Source: Acidimicrobiales bacterium
Lineage (GTDB): Bacteria > Actinomycetota > Acidimicrobiia > Acidimicrobiales > Ilumatobacteraceae
Reading direction: 5' to 3'
Assembly (NCBI GenBank): GCA_030830415.1
Contig: JAURNB010000185.1
Location: 1-5,575, forward strand
Length of the DNA: 5,575 bases
The notes below the pieces were generated by a model. The model had not been told where the DNA came from and ran no database searches. It worked only from the letters and a program-made list of their open reading frames with translations. Shown here one piece after another: positions 1-5,575 of the stretch (the stretch's first letter is position 1; the number at the start of each line of letters is the position of its first letter). The translations under genes and the position numbers were made by a program.

Positions 1-857
1 AGCTGGCTCGTAAACACGGCGGACGTGGTCGCCACACAATGGTGTCGGCCCTCGGTAGTTTTCATGGCCGTACTCTTGGTGCCTTGGCTGCCACTGGGCA
101 ACCCGCAAAGCATGAACCATTCCAACCCATGCCCGAAGGCTTCAAGCACGTTGCCTTTGGCGACATCGAGGCGATGTCACTAGCTGTCGATTCATCGGTG
201 GCGTCTGTATTGCTGGAGCCAATTCAGGGTGAAGGTGGAGTCATTCCGGCACCTGCTGGTTATTTAAAAGCTGTGGAGTCGCTGTGCAAAGAACGCGGTG
301 TGCTGCTCGTCATCGATGAAGTGCAAACAGGTATGGGTCGTACCGGAAAATGGTTTGGCTTTGAACATTCTGGTATCTCGCCCGATGCGGTACTCATGGC
401 TAAAGCGCTCGGCAACGGTGTTCCTGTGGGTGCCATCTGGGTGAAAGAAGATGTTGCCAAAGTCCTTCAGCCCGGAGACCACGGAAGCACCTATAGCGGA
501 ACTGCTCTTGTCACTTCTGTGGTGCGTGCCGTCATTGCTGAAATGAAGCGCATTAATGCTCCTCAACTCGCAACCTCCGTTGGTGCACAACTCACTGAGA
601 AGCTTCGCGGCGTTCCTGGTGTCGTTGGCGTTCGTGGTGCTGGATTATTGCTTGGTATCGAGTTGGCTCAAGGGCTCGACGCGACGAAGGTCTACCAAGC
701 ATGCCTGGCACAGGGTTTGGTAACGAATGCGGTGAATGCTTCAACAATTCGTATGGCTCCTCCATTGAATGTCAGTGCTGAACACATTGAAGAGGCCGTT
801 GCCATATTCGCCAAGGTGATGGTTCAGATGAAGAAGGAAGTAGAGGCTGCGCAATGA
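1..857 (+). CDS. argD: Acetylornithine aminotransferase, 5'-truncated by window edge
   Basis: PLP-dependent class III aminotransferase that interconverts N-acetylglutamate semialdehyde and N-acetylornithine with glutamate as amino donor, a cytosolic step of arginine synthesis. The reading frame is open from base 3 (L-A-R-K-H-G-G...), so the ATG at 39 is internal, not the start. About 284 codons are present of a family length near 400, so roughly 110 N-terminal residues lie upstream. Visible motifs are 'GSFHGRT' (57-77), 'LLEPIQGEGG', the cofactor-ring aspartate in 'VIDEVQTGMGRTG' (from about 309), and the Schiff-base lysine in 'MAKALGNGVPVGA' (Lys codon 402-404). The loop normally close to 'GSTFGGNPLA' reads 'GSTYSGTALV' here. 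The TGA stop overlaps the argF start in ATGA. ArgD-type enzymes can also act as succinyldiaminopimelate aminotransferases or related acyl-ornithine transaminases, but the operon context argues for argD. Confidence 0.96.
   Translation, partial: LARKHGGRGRHTMVSALGSFHGRTLGALAATGQPAKHEPFQPMPEGFKHVAFGDIEAMSLAVDSSVASVLLEPIQGEGGVIPAPAGYLKAVESLCKERGVLLVIDEVQTGMGRTGKWFGFEHSGISPDAVLMAKALGNGVPVGAIWVKEDVAKVLQPGDHGSTYSGTALVTSVVRAVIAEMKRINAPQLATSVGAQLTEKLRGVPGVVGVRGAGLLLGIELAQGLDATKVYQACLAQGLVTNAVNASTIRMAPPLNVSAEHIEEAVAIFAKVMVQMKKEVEAAQ
842..846 (+). promoter_or_regulatory. Ribosome binding site of argF
   Basis: AGAGG lies inside the last codons of argD, 7 nt before the argF ATG at 854. The spacing is good and supports this start, in addition to the ATGA overlap with the argD stop. 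Confidence 0.6.
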
Positions 858-1789
858 GCATTCGTCACATACTCGACACGTCAGACCTTTCTGTCGAAGA
901 ACTGAAGGATGTTCTTGCACTCGCACAGATGCCAGTAGCGCAGTTGGGCGAGCCTTTAACTGGTCACTGCGCTGCACTTATATTTGAAAAGCCGTCCAAC
1001 AGAACACGGCACTCAATGGAAGTAGCTGTGGTCCAACTCGGTGGTCACCCTGTTTATACCCGTGGTGAAGAAGTCGGAATCGATGTTCGAGAAACTGCAG
1101 AAGACATTGCGCAGGTAATGGCTGGCTATCACGCTTTTCTTGGAGCACGGGTATTTAAGCACGATGTGGTGCAGAGAATGGCGTCTGTTTCGTCGGTTCC
1201 TGTTGTCAACATGTTGAGTGATGTTGCGCATCCACTGCAAGCACTTGCCGATGTACTGACCATGCAGCAGCAGCATGGTGAATTACAAGGAAAGAGAATT
1301 GCATGGGTCGGTGACTTCAACAATGTTGCTAACTCACTTGCTCAGGCGTGTGTCATGCTTGGCGCAGAGTTTGTTGTCTCCACGCCGCCTCAATATCGTC
1401 CTACCGAAAGTGAACTTGCAACCATTAATGCATTAGGCAAGGGAAGTGCACAATATGTTGCAGTACCCGCAGAAGCAGTAAATGGTGCAATAGCCGTACA
1501 CACCGATGTATGGATCTCTATGGGTGAAGAATCTGTGGCGGCTGAAAAGGCAGCAGCGTTTTCCGGGTTTATGGTGACTCAAGATCTGATGACCAGGGCA
1601 CAGCAAGGCGCTTGTTTTTATCATTGCCTGCCGGCGCACCGCGGTTCTGAAGTGGAAGCTGCTGTCATTGACGGACCCAATAGTCGGGTCATTGAACAGG
1701 CCCATAACCGATTGCACAGTGCACGCGGTCTCTTGGCATGGATTTTTCAACAACAAGGTGCAGTAGTGAAAGAAAACGCGCAGTCATGA
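854..1789 (+). CDS. argF: Ornithine carbamoyltransferase
   Basis: Transfers the carbamoyl group of carbamoyl phosphate to ornithine to give citrulline; the family is usually a cytosolic homotrimer. The product has 311 residues, normal for the family. The N-terminal carbamoyl-phosphate domain carries 'FEKPSNRTR' (residues 44-52), the counterpart of the SxRTR loop, and 'HPLQ' (126-129). The C-terminal ornithine domain carries 'WVGDFNNVANS' (151-161), 'DVWISMGEE' (218-226, the SMG loop) and 'HCLPAHRG' (257-264) with the conserved cysteine 258. The SMG loop and the overall pattern favour ornithine rather than aspartate as acceptor. The start is the ATG within the ATGA overlap with argD, and the stop overlaps argR in the same way. 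The second residue of the phosphate loop is Asn instead of the usual Thr or Gly. Third codon positions are more A/T-rich than in argH or tyrS. Confidence 0.97.
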   Translation: MSIRHILDTSDLSVEELKDVLALAQMPVAQLGEPLTGHCAALIFEKPSNRTRHSMEVAVVQLGGHPVYTRGEEVGIDVRETAEDIAQVMAGYHAFLGARVFKHDVVQRMASVSSVPVVNMLSDVAHPLQALADVLTMQQQHGELQGKRIAWVGDFNNVANSLAQACVMLGAEFVVSTPPQYRPTESELATINALGKGSAQYVAVPAEAVNGAIAVHTDVWISMGEESVAAEKAAAFSGFMVTQDLMTRAQQGACFYHCLPAHRGSEVEAAVIDGPNSRVIEQAHNRLHSARGLLAWIFQQQGAVVKENAQS

Positions 1790-2265
1790 GTACAAAAGCG
1801 CAACGGCAACAAGCACTCGTGCGCATCATTGAGACCAAAGAAGTGTCAAGTCAAAATGAACTGCGCACCATGCTGGCAAAAGAAGGAATCACAGCTACTC
1901 AAGTCACCATCTCACGCGACTTAGAAGAAGTAGGCGCAGTAAAGGTTCGCTCATCACAGGGCGACACTATTTATGCAATTGCAAGTTTTGAACCCGCTCG
2001 CCGGGCGACTAACGACCAACTACGTCGAGTGATGAGTGAATGGGTGGCCGAAGTGTCACATAGCGGCAACATGGTGATTCTTCGTACGCCACCAGGTTGT
2101 GCGCATGTCGTTGCATCGGCACTTGATCGTGCGGCACCTAAAGGTTTGCTTGGCACGGTGGCAGGAGACGACACCATTATGTGTGTGGCTACTGAAGCAG
2201 TGGGTGGAAAGAAGTTATCTGTTGAATTACGGGCGTTAGCCGGGTTGAAAGGAAGTCCATCGTGA
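1786..2265 (+). CDS. argR: Arginine repressor ArgR
   Basis: DNA-binding regulator of arginine genes; in this family a hexamer binds arginine as co-repressor and then binds ARG-box operators. The product has 159 residues, the usual size. The N-terminal winged helix-turn-helix spans about residues 5-65, with 'SSQNELRTML' and the recognition-helix region 'ATQVTISRDL' (37-46). The C-terminal oligomerisation and arginine-binding domain shows 'TPPGCAHVVASALD' (101-114) and 'GTVAGDDTI' (123-131), whose paired aspartates 128-129 match the arginine-contacting GDD motif of the family. I chose the ATG at 1786 (ATGA overlap with argF). An in-frame ATG at 1738 would add 16 residues unlike any ArgR N-terminus and overlap argF by 52 nt. 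Only a weak purine stretch precedes the start, so translation probably depends on coupling to argF. Its position inside the operon suggests autoregulation. Confidence 0.96.
   Translation: MSTKAQRQQALVRIIETKEVSSQNELRTMLAKEGITATQVTISRDLEEVGAVKVRSSQGDTIYAIASFEPARRATNDQLRRVMSEWVAEVSHSGNMVILRTPPGCAHVVASALDRAAPKGLLGTVAGDDTIMCVATEAVGGKKLSVELRALAGLKGSPS
2248..2255 (+). promoter_or_regulatory. Ribosome binding site deciding the argH GTG start
   Basis: AAAGGAAG ends 6 nt before the GTG at 2262. It is the strongest Shine-Dalgarno-like sequence in the operon and supports the non-ATG start of argH within the GTGA overlap. Confidence 0.65.
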
Positions 2266-3689
2266 CCGAGCAAGAATCATCACGGGGCCAGCTATGGCAT
2301 GGCCGTTTCTCTAGTGGACCCGCAGAAGAACTCATGGCTTTTACTGTCAGCCTGCCATTCGACAAGGTGCTCTGGCATGACGACATCACTGGCTCACGTG
2401 CACATGTCAATGGCCTTGAACGAGCAAAGTTGTTAAGCAGCGAAGAAGCAGAGTCGGTTCGAGTAGCGCTGTCGCAAGTGCACGATGAATTCTCGTCAGG
2501 ACAATTCAACTTTGCTCCAAGCGATGAAGACATCCACACAGCAATTGAACGTCGTGTTACAGAGTTGGCTGGAAACGCAGGAGCAAAGTTGCACACCGCG
2601 CGTAGTCGAAACGATCAGGTGGCAACTGCTTTACGGTTGTGGACCAGGCGCGAACTCACGTTGGTTGCTGGGCGCGTACTCGACCTCGTCGACGTATTGG
2701 TTGCGTCTGCCGATGCCGCAGGCTGGGGCAAGGGCAGTGTGTACATGCCGGGTTATACGCATTTGCAGCGGGCACAGCCTGTGCAGTTGTCTCATCATCT
2801 AGCCGCTCATGCATGGTCATTGCTGCGAGACGCCGACAGAATCTTTTCTGCCATCGATAGAGGAAACATCTCGCCACTCGGCGCAGGCGCTCTTGCAGGG
2901 TCGTCTCTGCCCATCGATCCGTCACTGACGGCTAAAGAAATGGGCTTTCGCTCTGCCTTTGCGAATTCACTCGATGCAGTTTCCGATCGCGATTTCGTCG
3001 CAGAAGCACTCTTCAACATTGCATTGCTGGGAGTGCACTTATCTCGCCTCGGAGAAGAGTGGGTGCTGTGGACCACCGAAGAGTTTGGTTTTGCGAAACT
3101 CGACGACACCTATTCCACGGGTTCTTCAATGCTCCCACAGAAGAAAAATGCCGACATCGCAGAACTTGCTCGCGGTAAGTCAGGTCGTTTCATCGGAAAC
3201 CTCACAGGTTTGCTTACCACATTGAAGGGCTTGCCTTTGGCGTACAACCGCGATTTGCAAGAAGACAAAGAACCCTTGTTTGACTCTGTCAACCAAGTGA
3301 AGTTAGCTCTCAGCGCGTTGTCGGGAATGATCTCTACTGCCACGTTCAATAAAGAACGCATGCAACTTGCCGCCGACGACCAACTCATGGCGGCAACCGA
3401 CTTGGCCGAATGGATGGTGCGTAAAGGAATTCCGTTCCGCCAGGCTCATGCACACGTAGGTGAGCTCGTGCAGAAATCAATCCAGAGTGGAACATCTCTG
3501 CATGACCTTGCCTTAGCTAGCGATCTCTTCGGAAAATTCGCAGCAGAACTCATTGCTCCTGGTGTTGGTGTATCTATGCGTACGTCGCCTGGTGGTGCGG
3601 GTCCGGTACCGGGAGAGATGCAACGTCAACAATTGGAACTGGCAATAGAGGTTGCACGCGGCGAGTGGGAAGACCTTCTCGCGATCTAG
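2262..3689 (+). CDS. argH: Argininosuccinate lyase
   Basis: Cleaves argininosuccinate to arginine and fumarate, the last step of arginine synthesis. It belongs to the fumarase/aspartase superfamily, whose members are homotetramers with composite active sites. The product has 475 residues, the typical length. N-terminal 'LWHGRFSSGPAEELMAFTVS' (11-30) is characteristic. Conserved region 1 is 'TARSRNDQVATA' (112-123), region 2 is 'PGYTHLQRAQP' (163-173) with the conserved histidine 167, and region 3 is the flexible signature loop 'GSSMLPQKKN' (287-296) with the catalytic-serine position. 'PLAYNRDLQEDKEPLFD' (325-341) is also typical. The signature differs from the common GSSIMPQKKNPD: Leu replaces Met at the fifth position, and Ala follows KKN instead of Pro. 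Translation starts at GTG within the GTGA overlap with argR, behind a good ribosome binding site. The TAG stop is shared within CTAG with the convergent gene. Confidence 0.97.
   Translation: MTEQESSRGQLWHGRFSSGPAEELMAFTVSLPFDKVLWHDDITGSRAHVNGLERAKLLSSEEAESVRVALSQVHDEFSSGQFNFAPSDEDIHTAIERRVTELAGNAGAKLHTARSRNDQVATALRLWTRRELTLVAGRVLDLVDVLVASADAAGWGKGSVYMPGYTHLQRAQPVQLSHHLAAHAWSLLRDADRIFSAIDRGNISPLGAGALAGSSLPIDPSLTAKEMGFRSAFANSLDAVSDRDFVAEALFNIALLGVHLSRLGEEWVLWTTEEFGFAKLDDTYSTGSSMLPQKKNADIAELARGKSGRFIGNLTGLLTTLKGLPLAYNRDLQEDKEPLFDSVNQVKLALSALSGMISTATFNKERMQLAADDQLMAATDLAEWMVRKGIPFRQAHAHVGELVQKSIQSGTSLHDLALASDLFGKFAAELIAPGVGVSMRTSPGGAGPVPGEMQRQQLELAIEVARGEWEDLLAI
3686..3689. other. Tail-to-tail stop-codon overlap (CTAG) of convergent genes
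   Basis: The palindrome CTAG supplies TAG on the plus strand (3687-3689, stop of argH) and TAG on the minus strand (complement of 3686-3688, stop of the DUF2332 gene). The two genes therefore overlap by 4 nt, and no intergenic space exists for a terminator. Confidence 0.95.
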
Positions 3690-4750
3690 ACAGCAAGCAA
3701 TCGTGTGCCGATGCCGTGATACGAACTGTCGGCGAGCACCTGGTCGCTGTGTGTTTTGCGTGTGCCTTGCCAAATATCAATGCGTAAATCGGATACTGGC
3801 CCGGCTGGTTCCATTCGTAGCCAACCCGTTGGTGCTTCCCGTTGGGCACAAAACCCCTCTACTTCTGCGCGAAATTGATCTTTAGTTTCTCGGCTGAGGT
3901 ACTGCCACACGATGGAATGAAAAATCAGAACTGGTTCGTTGCTGGGAATCTTGGCAAGCTGTTCATGGATCCATATAGCCGCGTCTTGTTGATCGGGTGG
4001 GGCATACGTTGGCGAAGCGCATGCATTTCCTATTGCGTGTCGCAGTCGCTCAAAGCGTTCGAATTGATCTGGCCACACAAAAGATAAAAGAGTGAGTTGG
4101 TCATTTTCGTTGTGTGCATTCAATGGCGCTACATCGCAGCCACGTCGAGAAAGAAGTGATGGGCATTGTGAAATGTCGGGAACAGGTGAGCCCCACGAGT
4201 TGCCTTCAAAGCGCACGCGAGCATTGGTTTTTCCGTATGCGCAGTCACCAGTGTCAAAAAAATAACTGTCGACCTGCAAGTTCAACCCACACGATGAACC
4301 AATCTCGCGCAAATGTGTTTGATCAATTCCCACTGCACGCGCAAAGAACGACATGCCAGCTACCAGCATCGTGGTGCGTCCAACTTCATTTGTCTGAACA
4401 GTGCGCGCAAGACCATCTTCAACGGCACTGGTGAAAGTGACAAGCGCTTCTAAATAGTCGGCAATCAGCGTTGGCCCAGGTGCTCCACCTGTGGAGGGAA
4501 AATGTTGAGCAATGTTCGGTGCCTTGCCCGTCAGTGCCAAGCGATGAATTGCACCCGCAATGCGCAGTGGTGCCGCATCACGCTGGGGGCGAATGGTGAG
4601 ATTCTCTGAAATGCGAGCAGTAACGCCGTTGTCGATGAGGTCTTTTGCCATCGCACGAAAAATTTCCGCGTAAATGGGGGAGCCCAATTGGCTGCAACTG
4701 GCGCTTTGTTGAAGAAGCGCATCGTGAAAGGACAATTCCGCAGTGGCCAC
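3686..4750 (-). CDS. DUF2332 family protein, function unknown
   Basis: A 354-residue protein recognised as DUF2332 (Pfam PF10094 from memory) by its chain of conserved blocks: 'GSPIYAEIF' (23-31), 'AIHRLALTGKAPNIAQHFPS' (67-86), 'VQTNEVGR' (118-125), 'EIGSSCGLNLQVDSY' (149-163), 'RRGCDVAPLN' (202-211), 'FVWPDQFERFERL' (224-236), 'FHSIVWQYL' (277-285), 'WLRMEP' (310-315) and 'HGIG' (345-348). The family has no established function that I know of. The block at 149-158 looks like the glycine-rich motif I of Rossmann-fold methyltransferases; that is inference. I see no signal peptide or membrane segment, so it is probably cytosolic. The start is GTG: an in-frame TAG lies four codons upstream (complement of 4760-4762), and the next Met is residue 33. 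AGG sits 8 nt before the GTG. The gene converges on argH and is divergent from tyrS, so it is a separate unit from the arginine operon. Confidence 0.9.
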   Translation of the reverse strand: MATAELSFHDALLQQSASCSQLGSPIYAEIFRAMAKDLIDNGVTARISENLTIRPQRDAAPLRIAGAIHRLALTGKAPNIAQHFPSTGGAPGPTLIADYLEALVTFTSAVEDGLARTVQTNEVGRTTMLVAGMSFFARAVGIDQTHLREIGSSCGLNLQVDSYFFDTGDCAYGKTNARVRFEGNSWGSPVPDISQCPSLLSRRGCDVAPLNAHNENDQLTLLSFVWPDQFERFERLRHAIGNACASPTYAPPDQQDAAIWIHEQLAKIPSNEPVLIFHSIVWQYLSRETKDQFRAEVEGFCAQREAPTGWLRMEPAGPVSDLRIDIWQGTRKTHSDQVLADSSYHGIGTRLLAV

Positions 4751-4823
4751 AGGGCAAACCTAGTCTCCAAAGTTTTTGAGAAATAAAACCGTATTCATAG
4801 GTGGCGCATGGCAACATAAATAG
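4751..4823. promoter_or_regulatory. Divergent intergenic region between the DUF2332 gene and tyrS
   Basis: The only intergenic gap in the window is 73 bp between two start codons facing apart, so it should hold promoters for both genes. An AT-rich core lies at about 4772-4798. On the minus strand TTGCCA (complement of 4807-4812) and TACGGT (complement of 4786-4791) could form a -35/-10 pair, but the 15-nt spacer is short. On the plus strand TATTCA (4792-4797) is a possible -10 for tyrS without a convincing -35. The gap is too short for a T-box or other large leader. Confidence 0.45.
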
Positions 4824-4826
4824 GTG
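4797..4826 (+). repeat. Short direct repeat ATAGGTG, second copy on the tyrS start codon
   Basis: ATAGGTG occurs at 4797-4803 and again at 4820-4826, 23 bp apart, and the second copy includes the tyrS GTG start codon. Overlapping this is a perfect 6-bp inverted repeat, TATTCA (4792-4797) and TGAATA (4825-4830), with a 27-nt gap. Such short matches may be chance in an AT-rich stretch; the positions near the start codon are the only reason to note them. Confidence 0.25.
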
Positions 4827-5575
4827 AATATCTTTCCTGAATTGCAGGCCCGCGGGCTCGTCCACGACTCCACCCCGGCTGCAGCCCTGGAAGAGCGTCT
4901 TGCGAGCCACTCTGTTGGCGTCTACGTTGGGTTCGACCCCACGGCCAATTCACTGCATGTGGGGCACTTGCTGGGTCAAATATCGTTACGGCGGCTACAA
5001 CTCGCTGGTCATCGTCCTTTCCCCTTGGCCGGAGGCGCCACGGGAATGGTGGGCGATCCATCGGGCCGTAGTGAAGAACGCAACTTGCTCGATGCCGAGA
5101 CGCTGTCGTACAACGTTTCATGCATTTCAGAGCAGCTCAGCCGGTTACTCGATTTCTCACCAGGCAAATATGCAGCCACCCTGGTAAACAACGCCGATTG
5201 GACCGCACAGGTCACCGCACTCGATTTTCTGCGTGATGTGGGCAAGCACATCACCATCAACCAAATGTTGGCCAAAGACTCCGTCAAGTCACGACTCACC
5301 TCGGAAAACGGACTGTCGTTCACCGAATTCAGTTACATGTTGTTGCAAGCAAACGATTTTCGTCATCTCAGCGCCACGCACGATGTGGAGTTGCAAATGG
5401 GGGGAAGCGACCAATGGGGCAACATCACCGCCGGTATCGACCTCATTCGTAAAACCCTTTCCCGCCAGGCTCACGGCATCACTTGGCCCTTGGTCACCCG
5501 CAGCGACGGCTCGAAGTTCGGCAAAACCGCCGATGGGGCAGTATGGCTCGACGCAGAGCGCACCAGCCCCTATCA
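4824..5575 (+). CDS. tyrS: Tyrosyl-tRNA synthetase, 3'-truncated by window edge
   Basis: Class I aminoacyl-tRNA synthetase that charges tRNA-Tyr with tyrosine at the cost of ATP. The frame is open from 4824 to the window end: 250 codons of a family length near 420. The catalytic Rossmann domain is nearly complete, but the anticodon-binding and S4-like domains lie outside. Motifs are 'YVGFDPTANSLHVGH' (34-48, HIGH motif HVGH at 45-48), 'GGATGMVGDPSGRSEER' (70-86) with Asp78, 'FSYMLLQAND' (169-178) with Tyr171, Gln175 and Asp178 for tyrosine binding, 'GGSDQWGNI' (193-201), and the KMSKS-type loop 'KFGKT' (231-235). The start is GTG, immediately preceded by in-frame TAG (4821-4823), so nothing upstream is possible in frame. 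The only later candidate, TTG at 4842, would cut into the conserved 'ELQARGL' beginning. No clear Shine-Dalgarno sequence precedes the GTG. Codons end in G or C more often than in argF. Confidence 0.97.
   Translation, partial: MNIFPELQARGLVHDSTPAAALEERLASHSVGVYVGFDPTANSLHVGHLLGQISLRRLQLAGHRPFPLAGGATGMVGDPSGRSEERNLLDAETLSYNVSCISEQLSRLLDFSPGKYAATLVNNADWTAQVTALDFLRDVGKHITINQMLAKDSVKSRLTSENGLSFTEFSYMLLQANDFRHLSATHDVELQMGGSDQWGNITAGIDLIRKTLSRQAHGITWPLVTRSDGSKFGKTADGAVWLDAERTSPY

Noticed and set aside
39..41. ATG as the start of argD
   Set aside because: The frame is open to the window edge, and the upstream residues (LARKHGGRGRHT) continue the aminotransferase alignment, so this Met is internal.
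1738..1785. Upstream in-frame ATG as argR start
   Set aside because: It would add 16 residues not found in ArgR N-termini and create a 52-nt overlap; the ATG at 1786 in an ATGA overlap fits the family and the operon pattern.
2485..3225. Plus-strand alternative open frames inside argH
   Set aside because: They are frame shadows of argH; their translations are rich in Arg, Cys and Ser without family features, and argH itself is uninterrupted.
3707..3733. Possible hairpin GCCGA/TCGGC downstream of argH as a terminator
   Set aside because: The stem is only 5 bp with a 17-nt loop, has no T-run behind it, and lies in DUF2332 coding sequence.
4751..4823. T-box or other riboswitch controlling tyrS
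   Set aside because: The gap is 73 bp, far too short for a T-box, and shows no specifier-loop or antiterminator pattern.
4792..4830. ATTCA/TGAAT elements as an ArgR operator
   Set aside because: ARG boxes are compact palindromes of about 18-20 bp with the half-sites in the opposite order; here the halves are 27 nt apart and reversed, and they sit before tyrS rather than an arginine gene.
4578..5121. Minus-strand open frames over the start of tyrS
   Set aside because: They run antisense to a clearly conserved TyrRS sequence, or in another frame of the DUF2332 gene, and show no recognisable protein motifs.

Overview
The window holds the distal part of an arginine-biosynthesis operon on the plus strand, a minus-strand gene of the uncharacterised DUF2332 family, and the first 250 codons of tyrosyl-tRNA synthetase on the plus strand. 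The order argD-argF-argR-argH, with the repressor gene inside the cluster and tyrS nearby, is typical of Actinomycetota. The base composition is only moderately G+C-rich (about half by eye). Together with the protein style, for example the stretch after 'TGQPAK' in ArgD and 'PSNRTRHSMEVAVVQLGGHPV' in ArgF, this hints at a moderate-GC lineage such as Acidimicrobiia (Ilumatobacter-like). That placement is inference.

Region by region: positions 1-857 are the C-terminal ~284 codons of argD, cut by the window edge. Positions 854-1789 are argF, 1786-2265 argR and 2262-3689 argH. Each junction is a 4-nt start/stop overlap (ATGA, ATGA, GTGA), so the four genes should lie on one transcript with coupled translation. 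argH meets the convergent DUF2332 gene (3686-4750, minus) in a 4-nt CTAG that contains both stop codons, leaving no space for a terminator. A 73-bp AT-rich divergent gap (4751-4823) separates the DUF2332 gene from tyrS (4824 to beyond the window end).

Functionally, ArgD makes N-acetylornithine, ArgF carbamoylates ornithine to citrulline, and ArgH splits argininosuccinate to arginine and fumarate. ArgR would sense arginine and repress the cluster from an operator upstream of the window. Argininosuccinate synthase (argG), often found between argR and argH in actinobacteria, is absent here and must be elsewhere if the pathway is complete.

The window looks like ordinary core metabolism. I found no mobile element, CRISPR array, RNA gene or defence-like system. 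The points most worth a second look are the DUF2332 protein with its methyltransferase-like glycine motif, the CTAG stop-stop overlap, and the compact tyrS leader with tiny upstream reading frames and short repeats.
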